Assembly (NCBI GenBank): GCA_945859605.1
Contig: OX243816.1
Span: 39,159,457-39,223,456, forward strand
Direction: 5' to 3'
From: Lumbricus rubellus
Taxonomy: Eukaryota > Annelida > Clitellata > Crassiclitellata > Lumbricidae
Length of the DNA: 64,000 nucleotides
Shown here: piece after piece, positions 22,168-34,457 of the stretch
How the letters are laid out: each line of letters starts with the position of its first letter
How positions within the stretch are numbered: the first letter of the stretch is position 1
The notes under the pieces: generated by a model
What the model was told of the DNA's origin: nothing
The model's database searches: none
Seen by the model: the letters and a program-made list of their open reading frames with translations, nothing else
Program-made: the position numbers and the translations under genes

Positions 22168-22169
<2 letters not shown>

Positions 22170-22436
22170 GACGACGACTAGAGGAAGAGGAGGGAGGTTC
22201 GTAGATGTGATGACACAGATCAACAGACGTCAGCACTGTTCTTCTGTCTTCTGTTCTGGCTGTTCTTCTGTCTTCTGTTCTTTTGCTGAGCCGTTGATTT
22301 CTCTTATGATCAGCGACGGTGGGGGAGGGGAGGCGATTCCAGAGGTGGGAAGCCAGGGCGCTATTGAGAGAGAGGATATACACGCATGCACATGCACACA
22401 GAACGATACAGTGTGACAGAGACACACACATATATA

Positions 22437-23837
22437 CAGGGTGGCTCAAAAAAAAATGTACCACCGGATAAAATGCGATAACTTCGCAACCGATTGAAAT
22501 TTTTCTCCGAAAATTTCCCAATTTGAAGGGGAATGAATTTCCAACGTTTCCTGAAAGTTTCATTTGAAACGTTTCATGTTTGCAAAAGTTACAGCTGTTT
22601 AAACTTTCAATTCCGTTTTTTCGAATTTCCGGAGGATTATGTTCCAATGCATGTGATTTAATAACGATTTTTTGGCAAATTACAACACACAAAATGATGA
22701 TGATGTCATACAACCTCACTAAGAGCTGTAAAAAAGCTGTATATAATGTAAGCTGTTAGTATTTGGTCATATTTTGTATATTAAGGGGTCAGTTTGTGAA
22801 TGCGTTACTGAACGTCATGGGCAAAGTTTCTGCAGATGATAAAATGGGAACTCGGACGTTACGTGAAGGGAGACTGGGACATCGCGCGTTCATAGCAAAG
22901 GACCCAGTGAAAAGTGGAGCATGGGCACAGTGAAGGCTATCTGCAAACGTGTTTATGTAACGGGGGTCAGATGTTGGAAGAGAGGTTGGAAGTTGCCATT
23001 TGTTCTGACGGGGAAAAACGCCATGTTCAGGAAATTCGCTTGGTATTCGAAAGAGTTAAGTTTGCAAAGCACATCATGGTTTCAGCATTAGCTATGCTGG
23101 CATGTGTTACGGCTGCAAGAAAAGACTGCATTTAATCCCATTCAGTAGGCTAAATGTCAAACTCATCGCTGAATTCTCTTTCCCAGGCTCATTGAAGACC
23201 CGATCTGGTTTTAATTTCCAGCATGACGGTGCGCCTGCTTGCTCGCACGGCAAGGCTGATTATGATGACGCTACCGGTACCTTATTTTTTCCATCAGCTG
23301 CAGTAAATTTATTGGCAAAGGTGGCTAACAACCTTGCCAGACCTTAGCCCTCTTGCCAATCACATCTGGGGAGCTATGCTGGAACGCTGCAAGACATTTC
23401 ATCCCAAGTTGGAGAACAATGGCTAGCTGAAGGAAGTCTTGCTGCTAATGTGGGGTCAATTGCCGCAGGACCCGATAAGCAAGGTCAAACTGAGCTACAC
23501 AAAAAGATTTTGAACTCGTGTTAAAGCAGGGGAAGGACACTCCCATCATACCTAAAAATAAAATGCAAAACGAAATTCTGAGGTCGTAGTGAAAAGTGGT
23601 ATCGTTTGACATGGAAATCAACAAATGACGTTAATTTTTCCGCGGAAATTCGAAAAAACGGAATTTAAAGTTTGAACAGCTGTAACTTTTGCAAACATGA
23701 AACTTTTCAAATGAAACTTTCAGGGATTGTTGGAAATTCATTCCCCTGCAAATTGGGAAATTTTTGCAGAAAAAGGTCAATCGGTTGCGAAGTTATCGCA
23801 TTTTATCCGGTGGTACATTTTTTTTTGAGCCACCCTG
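22437..23837 (+). mobile_element. Mariner-type element with inverted repeats of about 200 bp, decayed
   Basis: TA flanks both ends (22435-22436 and 23838-23839). The outermost 19 bases, CAGGGTGGCTCAAAAAAAA, pair with the right end, and pairing continues for about 200 bp on each side (22437-22635 with 23640-23837). Between the arms is a broken transposase reading FERVKFAKHIMVSALAML (22914-23135 frame) and FNFQHDGAPACSH (23102-23347 frame). The latter is a form of the QDGAPAH catalytic block. The reading frame shifts between the pieces. Confidence 0.88.
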
Positions 23838-24084
23838 TATATATAGAGAGATAGATAGATAAACAGAGAGAGATAGACTAAGAGACAGAGATCGAAAGAA
23901 ATAAAGACATATAAAGATAGCTAGATATAAGTAAAGATAGACAGACAGATAAAGAGACGAAGACAGAGGTATAGATATAATATCGTCGTCTTAGGAGATT
24001 AGCGTCCGGGGTAAGCAGCGACGAGATCGGCTTTATTGTTCGCAAGCGCTAAATCCGTGTTGACTAACTCTAAAACGAAGTTTA

Positions 24085-24188
24085 CAGAGACGAAGAAACG
24101 ACAATAAGAAGAAACGACAATAAGAAGAAACGACAATAAGAAGAAACGACAATAAGAAGAAATCACAATAAGAAGAAACGACAACGAA
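24085..24188. repeat. 15-bp minisatellite
   Basis: About six units of AAGAAGAAACGACAAT type with the phase kept. Confidence 0.9.
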
Positions 24189-24559
24189 GAACGAGTGATC
24201 ACGTGGTCTGCACGAGACATGACGATTCACCGAATCAACTTTGACCCTCTGAGCGTCAGTCCAAATCAGACCCTACAGGCGAAATCTTTTCCGAAAGATT
24301 GTGATTGGTTCACGTGACCAGGGTAACGAAATCTGATTCTAATTATAGCTCTGTTTCGTCGATATCGTCTACTCTCTACGGGCTTTGTCTGTGAAACTTT
24401 GAAAGTCATCTTTTGTCCAAATTACGACTGCATATTGTGCATAAAAAATAACCTTTGACTTCTTTTCATTTACCAATAGCCAGTTCTCATCAATATGAAA
24501 ATTTCAACCATCTCACCAACAGATTGTAAGCATCAAAATCCGCATCCCTACATTCAGCC

Positions 24560-25020
24560 TCAATAAACATGGCGACGTGGGAACCGTTTTCGCACTGGTA
24601 CCGACGCGGCACAACACCCGCCGTTCAGCGAGCGACAATAAAACCCGGCGAGGCGACGACGACGACGTCTACCGTGAAAGCGACGGACGGCGCTACCACC
24701 ACCGACACCGGCCGTAGCGACCTCTTTCGACCGTTTAGTCGGCAAACACTCGACTTAACGCTTTCGTTTGCTCGGCCTCGTCGTTGTTGACAGATTCGTC
24801 ACTGATATGATGGGCACCGCTCCCTCGCCCTTCACCCGCCCCTCACCCGTCCCCCATGCTTTCTACAAACAACGTCGTTGAGGGGAATTATTGTACTCCG
24901 ACGAAGGAGTGGCCTTCAGCCACCGCCGCCGAGTGGCTGCTGCGCCGCCACCGCCGGCCGCGGTGACGTCCGCGGTGGCGTCCGCGGTGACGTCCGCCCG
25001 TCTGACCGGTGCTGAGTTTA
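24560..25020. other. GC- and CpG-rich island, possible promoter or lost exon
   Basis: A marked compositional change from AT-rich surroundings: dense CG dinucleotides, (GAC)n and (GCC)n runs, and a repeated GTGACGTCCGCGGTGGCGTC block near 24963-25000. Frames are open on both strands, including one from an ATG at 24569 in a good start context. No protein family was recognised. It lies about 5 kb upstream of hedgehog and could equally be a promoter, an enhancer or an exon of an unseen gene. Confidence 0.4.
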
Positions 25021-25389
25021 CTTCGATCTTCAGTAAGTTGTGCGGCAATATAAATGGGATTCGCTGTTGGTTGTTTGTGGGGCGATGCAGCAACGGTGGA
25101 AACTCCGACCTGTCTGGCACCCGTCTGAAGTGTGCAACTTTTGTTCTGCGGGATTTGTGTCGTAAATTATACATAATAGGCCTATGCCTATATGCAGGCT
25201 ATTATTATTGTCATTGTTATTGTTGTTGTTATTATTAGTATTTTTTACCCGAGGTATATGAACCCTCAGGTTTTTAAAAGCTATCCTAAGATCAAAATTC
25301 TGGAACTATGATTAATATTATCATTATTATCAATTTTATTGTTCCGAAGCACATATTATTATATGATCCATCAGCAGTCTAAAAATTAT

Positions 25390-25640
25390 GTTAGGCCGGA
25401 GCTGTTGCTGAATGTCTGAAATTCCAGGCCTCGTCCTCCGCAACATTAGCGCAAGTGCCGCAAAATGCGATGGCATTGCAGCACTGAATACAGATATAGA
25501 AAGGCGCTGAAAGAGAAAGGTCACCTCCGGCGACTCTCCAGAAACGACCGAGAGGCGTTGGCCAACATCGCCGATGAAGCAAACCGCGGCAGAGTTGATG
25601 GGCCTCCATGGGCACAAAAAGGTGTGACGATGGCAGCCCC
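25390..25640. other. Coding-like GC-balanced segment, unrecognised
   Basis: The plus-strand frame reads YRKALKEKGHLRRLSRNDRE and ALANIADEANRGRVDG, a helix-like composition without repeats. No splice sites in phase could be assigned. The minus strand is also open. It adjoins repeat family A and may be part of the same mobile sequence. Confidence 0.2.
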
Positions 25641-25667
25641 GCGTATACGTTTCGATTTCGTAATCTC

Positions 25668-25795
25668 GAAATTTCTAAAGCGCTACTCGAAAGCCAAACG
25701 CGGGGCACCAGCTTATTCACGAGCGCCGCGTTGAGACAACAGGGTTGTCCGTAAGAGTAGTCCATGGTGGTCCGGGTCGATTTTACGTAGCCTAC
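25668..25795 (-). repeat. Dispersed repeat family A, copy 4
   Basis: Minus-strand GCGCTCGTGAATAAGCTGGT and TAGAAATTTCG, plus the extended part GGACAACCCTGTTG and GGACTACTCTTACG shared with copy 1. Confidence 0.75.
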
Positions 25796-25887
25796 GGCAG
25801 CTTGTTCTGCAGCCGATCCCGCAGCATTCGCCGTGTGAGCGATGTAAGATACCGCACAGCTGCACTACCGTGGCTATGTAAATTTTA

Positions 25888-25940
25888 ATGGATGGATGGA
25901 TGGATGGATGGATGGATGGATGGATGGATGGATGGATGGA
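25888..25940. repeat. (GGAT)n microsatellite
   Basis: Thirteen near-perfect GGAT tetramers, followed by degenerate ATGGATGA units to about 26010. Confidence 0.95.
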
Positions 25941-26210
25941 AGAGTTTCTGAATGGATGACGTTAATGGATGAGTATGTGAATGGATGAGTGGATGGGTGG
26001 ATAAATGATGGACGACCGGAGAGGTGCAATTGTGGTGTGTATATATATAATGTGCAATGAGTCCCAACATTTATGAGTAAGCTCAGCAAATCATGGCAAC
26101 TGCTGCAGCAAGCACTTGAAGGGAACCCCCCCCCCCCCGATAACAGGAAGAGAAGAACTTTTGTTCAGGGTAACCTTGTAAGTATTTGGAACTTAATCTA
26201 AGCCACTATA

Positions 26211-26283
26211 ATCTAATCTAATCTAATCTAATCTAATCTAATCTGATCTACTCTGATCTGATCTGATCTGATCTAATCTAATG
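26211..26283. repeat. (AATCT)n microsatellite
   Basis: Pentamers AATCT, drifting to GATCT toward the right end. Confidence 0.92.
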
Positions 26284-26284
26284 A

Positions 26285-26890
26285 CTTCTTCTAGCGCCAT
26301 TATCATAACACTTGGGCGTATGAGGCATCAATCCATGGCACTTCAAGTGTAATCGTATACACACACAGATTTGTGATTGCTTGGATCAGCTGCCACGGAT
26401 CGAAATCCAATTGGTCAGAAAAATTAGAGAATCAGGTTACGAATGGTTTATATAGCGCCAGCACATGACAATCCATTGGACATCAATCGATGTTATTCTG
26501 ACCGGGTTGAAACCGATATGGGGAGGGGAAGACATATTGGTCTGATCGTGATTCAGGGGAGCAAATAATATAATTCTGTGAGTAAATGAGACATGACAGT
26601 ATAGGATGTCGCTTTCGAATTATAGGCCTAATCATCTCTACGTCTTCCGTGTTATTGGTCTCTGCAGTTGTCATCTATTGAATAACAATTGATCCCTTGA
26701 CTGATCTGCTCAGAATTTCATCGGTTTCAAGTGTCTTCATTAGGTTCTTATCCAAACAGTCTGTTTATTAATATTATTATAATTTTTAAACGCGGTATCA
26801 TTGATCCCTTGGGATATGAAGAAATTGCTGTCAGAAGCAGGAGATTTTTTTAGGATGGAAATCAGACCAGGTCTTCAGGTTTGGTTGGAA
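26285..26890. other. Intergenic, no gene seen
   Basis: Ordinary sequence with a SINE-tail-like TTTATATAGCGCCAG at 26448. Nothing else was recognised. Confidence 0.5.
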
Positions 26891-26894
26891 AAAG

Positions 26895-27108
26895 TGCCTT
26901 CATTGTTATCATTGTTATTATTGTTATAGGCCTAATTGCTATTATTATTATTACTGATACTGATGTCATTATTGTTATTATTATTATCGTTATTATTATT
27001 TTTTGACATTGGAATAATAATAGTTATTGTAGTAGAAGCAGCAACAATAACAATGATAATAATAATAATTATTATTTATTATTATTTATTATTATTATTT
27101 ATTATTAA

Positions 27109-27164
<56 letters not shown>

Positions 27165-27228
27165 GTGCTATTATCGTCATCATCACTATTATTATCATTG
27201 TTATTATTGCTGTTTCTATTACAATAAC

Positions 27229-27261
<33 letters not shown>

Positions 27262-27262
27262 C
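26895..27262. repeat. (ATT)n microsatellite, about 370 bp
   Basis: Mostly ATT with ATC and GTT variants. Ile-rich and Asn-rich frames here are artefacts. Confidence 0.95.
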
Positions 27263-27339
27263 TGTTACGGTAACTATTATAATTTCTACGTCCAATCTAA
27301 ATTAGTCGGAATAAAGACCCATTGATCTACATCGCATCT

Positions 27340-27745
27340 CGTAGCATTATGACGACCTTATAATACATGTTACATCATCACATAGCATTGCATAACATTG
27401 TATGATAACATCACATAACATTGTATCATTCAGCGTCGCATCGCATCACTGAACAGTACATCACATCACATCACTTAGCATCACATTAAAGAACAGCGCA
27501 GAAAAACTAATCCTTGAGTTACATCGCATAATATGGCATCACATTGCATCTCACTGCATCATATACATGTATCACTTTATAATTATAGGCTATATTTCAC
27601 TTCATCACATAGTATCACATAACATTGCATCGGTCAACATCGCATTAAATGACAGCGCAACAAAATTAATCATCTGGCTTCCCATTTACAATAACTAACG
27701 TCGCATAATTACATTATAGCGTCGCAACATTGCGTCACATGAGAT
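27340..27745. repeat. Degenerate CATCACAT/GCATxACAT tandem repeat
   Basis: Repeated TCACATAGCATTGCAT, CATCGCAT and TAACATTGCATC words with loose spacing. An old, diverged satellite. Confidence 0.65.
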
Positions 27746-27749
27746 ATGA

Positions 27750-28700
27750 CTTATATTGAATATAATGGGCTTATAAGTTTCCGTGACATAAAATCTTCCA
27801 AACAGATCCATTTACACAAAGCAATCGACAACAAAGCCTTTCGTTGTGAGCGTATATAGACGATCTTTTCACTAAAATGCAAGCAGGACAACAACAACAA
27901 CAACGACAACGTATAAGACGACAACCGAGCGACTGTATATAACGTGAATGTTGCTGAACGCTTCAGTCGACGTTACAGAGGAACAGAGGATCATTATAAT
28001 AGGCGTGAATCAACAACCAGCAGTTACTCATGAGGGTTAATTGTTGTATATATGCACAGATTGACAGCGTATAGCAACAGTTGTATATGGGTTGTTGCAA
28101 CAGTTGCATGTATCGCTTGAAGGCTGAACAACAGAGTCGTGCAAGTACTGTTGCAGTGCTCCACGGCGAAAAGTGTCAATTTCACACACTGCAGGGATTC
28201 TAACTCTGGATGACACTTCAGGGTTGAAAACAGTTACAACAGTCAGTCAGTCGCGCGAGATGATTTATAATTATATGAAAAAGAAAAGAGAATGCTTACC
28301 AATTCAGTGGAGTGAAACGTTGGATGAAAAGCTATCTTCCAGAAACTGAAGCCGGTCTCTCGACTCTTCGTGGTCGATGGGAGGCAACGCATTCCTCCAT
28401 TCCAAAAGACTTTTTCGTCTGAATGAATTTACAAAACACGCTGCTAATAGTGACCATAAACAGTGGGTTTATATTATCACTAAAGACCTAGGACTGACAT
28501 TGGAGAGTCGAAGAAAACCCCGGATAGATAGGAGATCACCTGTTGTCGACTCATCGGACCATGGGAGCAGAGACGTTTGAGATGAATCTCATGACATCCA
28601 CTGCATATTATATAATAGCCTTTATGGACTCATGGAGCATGGATGATGGCTCGGGATAAAACGACTTGTCGCATCATTGATGCGGCTTTGCTCAGATGAG
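27750..28700. other. Intergenic, no gene seen
   Basis: Contains a short (CAA)n run at 27889 and repeated CAACAGTTG-type words (28070-28110). No family-like frame. Confidence 0.5.
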
Positions 28701-28701
28701 T

Positions 28702-28985
<284 letters not shown>

Positions 28986-29046
28986 ACAGACAGAAAAACA
29001 GACATAAGCAAGCGCGCAGAAAACAAAAAACTGAGATGAATGAATG

Positions 29047-29215
29047 ACTCAATCAATCAATCAATCAATCAATCAAGCAATCAATCAATCGATCAATCAA
29101 CCAATCAACCAATCAATTAATCAATCAATAATTCGATCGATCGATCAATCAACCAATCAACCAATCAATTAACTAGTCAATCAACCAAACAATCAACCAA
29201 CCAATCAATCAATAA
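29047..29215. repeat. (AATC)n microsatellite
   Basis: AATC tetramers with ACCA and AATT variants. Confidence 0.93.
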
Positions 29216-29654
29216 TCGTTAACTTATAGCATTAGAGTGAAGTTAGAGGTTGTCACAGACGCTACGATACCCTCACATAAAATGAATTATCTCAAGAAGT
29301 TGCTGATGTTCATACTCACCGGGTTCTATGTAGTTACATGTACATGTACAATGTAGGATTATAATAGTTCAACTTCTGATCAGACGAACACCATCACGAT
29401 AAAATTATTCAATGCTGATAGTCTCCATAAATAATTATTAATAAAGTTAAATTTTGTAATAGATCGTTGTCAGCTCTCTTCTGCCAAAGATGAAATTTTC
29501 TGTCTAAGTTTTATACAATGTGAGTATTATAAGGGATTGGAGATCCGCTTTATTTTATCAACATCCCACTAATAGCTAGTTTATATGATTCACCGATAAT
29601 ACGCAGTTTCTTATTCTCCTTATCTCTGACATTTCTAACCAATAAGGATGCTGA

Positions 29655-29725
29655 CAGAGAGGAGAGAGATACAGGCAGAGATAAAGAGAGACAGAGACAG
29701 ACAGACAGACAGAGCCAGAGGCAGA
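29655..29725. repeat. GACA/GAGA microsatellite, short
   Basis: AGAGAGATA and CAGACAGACAGACA runs. Confidence 0.85.
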
Positions 29726-29879
29726 GACGAAGACACACTCATCTTTCAGGTGACTATGTAGTGTGTGCACGTACCAGGATTAAAACTTCTACTGTGTATA
29801 ATTGTGGAGGCATGCAAGACAAGAATGACGAATCGCAAAAACTTAAACACACTACAACGAATGTATACACACGAATGGA

Positions 29880-30415
29880 TTATCTTATCTTATACTATCT
29901 TCTCTGTATTATAATATTCCATCTTATCTATCCGATTCTATCCTATTCTTATCTTATCTTATACTGTCCTTTGCTACATAAACCCATCTTATCCTATCTT
30001 ATGATTTTTCCTTTGTTATTATTAGCTCATCATAATTATAATTTATAGCTGATTTTTTACCCAATTTTTCCTTTCATATTCTATATCCTATCCTATCCTA
30101 TCCTATCCTATATCCTATCCTATATCCTATCCTATCCTTATATATCTTATTCTTTCGTATCCTATCTTATCCCATCTTATCCTCTTTTATCCTATCCCAT
30201 CTCATCTCAACTCATCTAATCTCATCTCGTCTCATCTTATCTTATCTCATATCTGTTAAAATTATTCTAGCTTATCTTATTTGATCTTATCTCATCCCAT
30301 CGGATATTAACCGATCTGACCATATCATATCTTACTATATATCATCCTATTTTATCTTATCCCATACCACCCCATCCTATCCTATCTTATCTGATCTTAT
30401 AATATCATACACTAT
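29880..30415. repeat. Degenerate (TATCT/TATCC)n satellite, about 530 bp
   Basis: Pentamers TATCC, TATCT and CATCT in drifting blocks, the best-kept part being (TATCC)n at 30085-30135. Confidence 0.9.
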
Positions 30416-30599
30416 GCTCTCGTATTCATATTCTAGTTTGTATCATATGACTTTACCTCATGACATCCTATTATACATGTATCCTATCCATGAACTACCA
30501 GCAACTCTTCCATGCAGGTCGCACATAGGTATACTCGTCATCGATGAACTGCTTTTCCGTGTCATTGACCGATCCCATTGCAATGGAATTGATCGCATT

Positions 30600-30700
30600 A
30601 CGAATCTCTGTTATGGAGCTACATAAATTCAAAACTATATAGTGCTACATAAATTCGAAACTCTATAGTGCAGACTATAATGGCGCTACATCAAGAGTCT
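30600..30700. repeat. Short tandem duplication with SINE-tail-like words
   Basis: GCTACATAAATTC followed by AAACT(A/C)TATAGTG occurs twice in a row. Confidence 0.6.
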
Positions 30701-30837
30701 ACAATAAATTACTCAATTCATAAAAGATTGAAATGTTATACTGAAGTACACTTGGTAACATAAAGTTTTATTAAAATGGCGATTCGATTAGATATAAACT
30801 GCATAATAATTATAATACTCACGTCGCGTTCGGTGCA

Positions 30838-30990
30838 AGATAATCAATTCAGGTGTAAAACAATCATCTCAGGTGTAAGCCAATCATCTCAGGTGTAAAG
30901 CAATCACCTCAGGTGTAAGTAAACCCATCATCTCAGGTGTTAGCCAATCATGTCGTGTGTAAACCAGTAGGGCTTGGTGTAAAGCAATTA
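30838..30990. repeat. 21-bp minisatellite
   Basis: About seven units of CAATCATCTCAGGTGTAAGC type, the last ones diverged. Confidence 0.88.
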
Positions 30991-31600
30991 GTCCAGGTTA
31001 ACTCGATTGAATAAGGAAACTAAAGCAATGAACAGGTTTATGTTCTCATTCATTTAGCCAGTGTATAATTATATTCACGATGTCCGGTGCCACGGAGAAT
31101 TATCCCAACGTCAGGAGTTAAGCAGAAGATGTTCAATATAATATTATGTCGCACGGTTTGATAATCCGCTGGCATCAGACGTACGGTACATAGATAAGGT
31201 CTTCTGCAGAGTTTGACAGTGGACAGCAGAACAGCGCTTCCGAATAGTTTCTGTGCCGCAACTGCTTTGACAGTCCGATTGCAAGAAAATTAATGACAGG
31301 CCCACGGGCAAGTGACTGCTACGACAGGACAGGGGTAGGCCTACAGAAGATCTTGGGATTGGAAGGAGGGGAGCAACGGGGGGCGTGTTTGGGGGAAGGG
31401 TGTGGGTGGGTGGCCTAATGGGACGACGATATGTGATTCTTTAGTAGTTTGGACGGGTAAATGGGGGGGACGGCAAATGTCTGTCGGTGTGGTTCGTTAT
31501 GTTGCGTTTGACGATGAAAGAGGTGATCATCGTTGTGATCGGGGTGGATAGACTACGAACCCGAATGTTTAGACTACGAACCCAGGAGTGGTCAGAGATG
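30991..31600. other. Intergenic, no gene seen
   Basis: Includes a G-rich part at 31360-31430. No gene-like feature. Confidence 0.5.
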
Positions 31601-31617
31601 GTGTTGGTGACGAAAAC

Positions 31618-32292
31618 AAAGAGGAGAGAGAGAGAGAGGGAGAGAGGAAGAGAGAGACAAAGAGACAGACAGAGACAGAGAGACAGACAGAGAGGGAGAG
31701 AGAGAGAGAGAGAGGACACATGGAATGTGGAAGAAGAAAAGAAGAGGGGATTGTAAAAATTAAGAAAATGAAAAGAAGATAAAACTGGGAAGAAGCGAAG
31801 GAATAGAAAAAAGAAAGAATGAAAGAAAATGAGGGAAAACAGGGTTCTCCTCGTCTTTTCTTTTCTTCTCTTCTGCATTCTTCCTGTTTTCCCTCATTTT
31901 CTTTCATTCTTTCTATATAAGGATGTGGATGTGGAGAAGAAAGAGCAGAGAGCAGAAGAAAAAGAAATAGAAGGATTGCGAGAAGGAGGAGAATCTAGAA
32001 GAAAATAGAGAGGGTGAAGGAGAATAAGGAGAAGAGAGTCAAAAAGGAGGAGAGAGTGAGAAGAGGGAGAAGAAGAAGGTGAACGAGATGAGAAAACAGA
32101 CATGTGGAGGATGAGAAGGAGGAGAAAGAGAAAAATGAAAAGAAGAAAGAGGAGGAGGAGGAAGAGAATGAGAAAAATGAGGAGAAGGAGCAGGAGAAGA
32201 AGAAGAGGGAGAAGAAGGAGGAGGCGGAGGAGAAGGAGAAGAAGAAGAGGGAGGAGGTCGAGGAGGAAGAGGAGGAGAAGGAGAAGTGGCTA
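31618..32292. repeat. Purine-rich tract (GA, AGG, GAAGA repeats) with a hairpin
   Basis: Almost all purine on the plus strand, except for a pyrimidine block at 31845-31917 that pairs with 31805-31843 as a near-perfect inverted repeat. Glu/Lys/Arg frames across it are compositional. Confidence 0.9.
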
Positions 32293-32639
32293 AAGGAGGA
32301 GAACGACTTTCTTTGTCGGCGGCTGACAATGAATGCTAACTGAAGAGAGCAACGTTATCGTCGTCGTCGTCTGTCGTTTGACTCGATGGCAATCATTGGA
32401 GTCGGCGGGTGGGCGGACGGACGAACGAACGTATACAGTACTCTACCTGTGCCCGATGATGGTGGCCTACCTGCAGGTAGCCTGCCCACCTGCCTGGCTA
32501 CCTGGTGGCTGGATGGTGTCATCATTGACGGTGACGGTGAATTAACCAGCTTCACGCTTGAAGGTAATTATTTTGATCAGGTCCTCCGCTTCTTGGGATA
32601 TTCCCAAGATATTGCGATTTGTTGCGGTCGACGACTGAT

Positions 32640-32830
32640 CTGGGGATTCTGGGAGTGGACTTCGGATGGGGGGATTTTTGGAGTTGACTTTGGATTTGGG
32701 GATTTGGGGAGTTGTCTTTGGATTTTGTAATTTTGGGAGTTGACTCTAAATTTTTGGATTTGGGGAGTCGATTTTAGATCTGGAGATTTTGGCAGTCGAT
32801 CTCTAATTTGGAGAGTCATTACGGATTCTT
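32640..32830. repeat. Degenerate tandem repeat, unit about 28-30 bp
   Basis: Words TGGGGATTTT, GGGAGT(T/C)GACTTT and GGATTTGGGG recur in order about six times. Confidence 0.7.
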
Positions 32831-34180
32831 GGAGTCTATAGGCTACTTCGCGGATTTAGGGATATGGCATGCAATCTTGAAAATTTTAAGGTTTTTCAGA
32901 CTGTTTCCCCCTCTCTTTCTGAAAGTGGCAGCGAATCTAATTTGAAAAGACTCGTTCAGTCGGTATGTCTGAAAGACAATCATCATTAGGCCTTTACTAT
33001 GACACGTTGGCCTAAACATCATAATTATTTAGGCCAATGTTGTATTCCGTTTTCTGCTTTGTCAGTATATTTAGCTGAAATTTGTATACAGACAACTGAA
33101 TGTTATTGTCAAAAGGAACACATAATATATTCAATATATTTCATATTTCAACACCACTTCTTCCTTTTCAGTTAACTGGATATTTTTTAGCGCTCTTTTC
33201 GCCAATCTTGGGATTTTTATGGCAAGATCTTGGGATTTCTGAAAATGGAGACCAGAGTAGTTATGACCTCATAATAAAATAGGCGATTTATAAAGCGGTG
33301 TAAATCAAAAGAGGATCGTATAAAATTATATACACACGCGTCTGTACATAATTTATAGACTCGTTTATTTACATACCTGCATAGTTTCTGGTCCCACGTA
33401 TACATCATAGACTAGAGAAAGCCTATAATTAAACGTGTATACACACATACATGTCTATATGCATATACATTGTATAGTGTATAGGACCATGTAGGCTATC
33501 TATAGGCCTATCTGTTCTGATGGGCCCAAGTAAACTTTAAAATAAATGCCTATAATTGTATAATATCTTAAACGCAACGTGTGAGAAATGGCGTTTGTAT
33601 CGATTTACTTATCTACTTAAAATGTATGCATATAGCAAGTTTCTATACATTCACACGCACACGCTCATATAGGCCTACACGCAAATACTCGCACATAGGC
33701 CTGTAATTTATGTATGGCCGTATGTATTGTAGGTACTATGTATACACATTTTCTATGTATACACTTTCTACTTCTACTTCATTTCTTTCTCTTCTCAAGA
33801 CTGTCTTATTCGAGCGGGGTTGGACTGGGAGCGCTCCTGAGTAGTAACCTTGAAGGAGCGCTATATCAAATTCTCAGTAAATAAATACACGTATGTATTT
33901 GGGCAAGACTATTAATACAAAGAGAAGCATGCATAATTATTGCATAGATAATTTGTGTGTATTTATATAAAGGCAGGTCGTAACCCTTAATTGACTTTAT
34001 CAGATCTGTAACTGTATTCACACGGTGGAAACTTCAATTATAAAGTCCTATTATAGGTAATATATCTGATCAGCGTATATACTCTGGTCGTATAAGAAAA
34101 GAACAGGGTCTTTTGAATATATCAGCGGCATTCGTATGCAAACTATATAAACTCATGGCCATTAAAGTCACCTTTGTCGT
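32831..34180. other. Intergenic, no gene seen
   Basis: A SINE tail lies at about 33830-33875 (GCGCTCCTGAGTAG and TTGAAGGAGCGCTATAT). Otherwise AT-rich sequence with scattered ATACACAC runs and no exon. Confidence 0.5.
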
Positions 34181-34183
34181 CGT

Positions 34184-34400
34184 GGAGAGAGTGACAGAGA
34201 CAGAGACAGAGACAGACTGAGAGACAGACAGAGAGACAGAGGAATTAATATGCCGAAACAGAGACAGTAGCAGAGGCAGCAACAGAGATAGAAACTGAGA
34301 CATAGACAGAGGTAGAGGCAGAGACAGAGACAGAGATAGATAGAGATAGATAGATAGAGAGACAGAGACACATAGACAGAGGCAGAGAGAAAGAGACCGT
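34184..34400. repeat. GACA/GAGA/GATA microsatellite
   Basis: Degenerate AGAGACAG and TAGATAGA runs. Confidence 0.9.
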
Positions 34401-34425
34401 TAGCAAGTCGCAGTTTCGCAGGAAA

Positions 34426-34457
<32 letters not shown>

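Noticed and set aside
24569..24790. ATG frame of 73 residues in the GC-rich island
   Set aside because: Good start context, but Thr-rich and low complexity, without family resemblance or a supported exon structure; kept only as part of the island.
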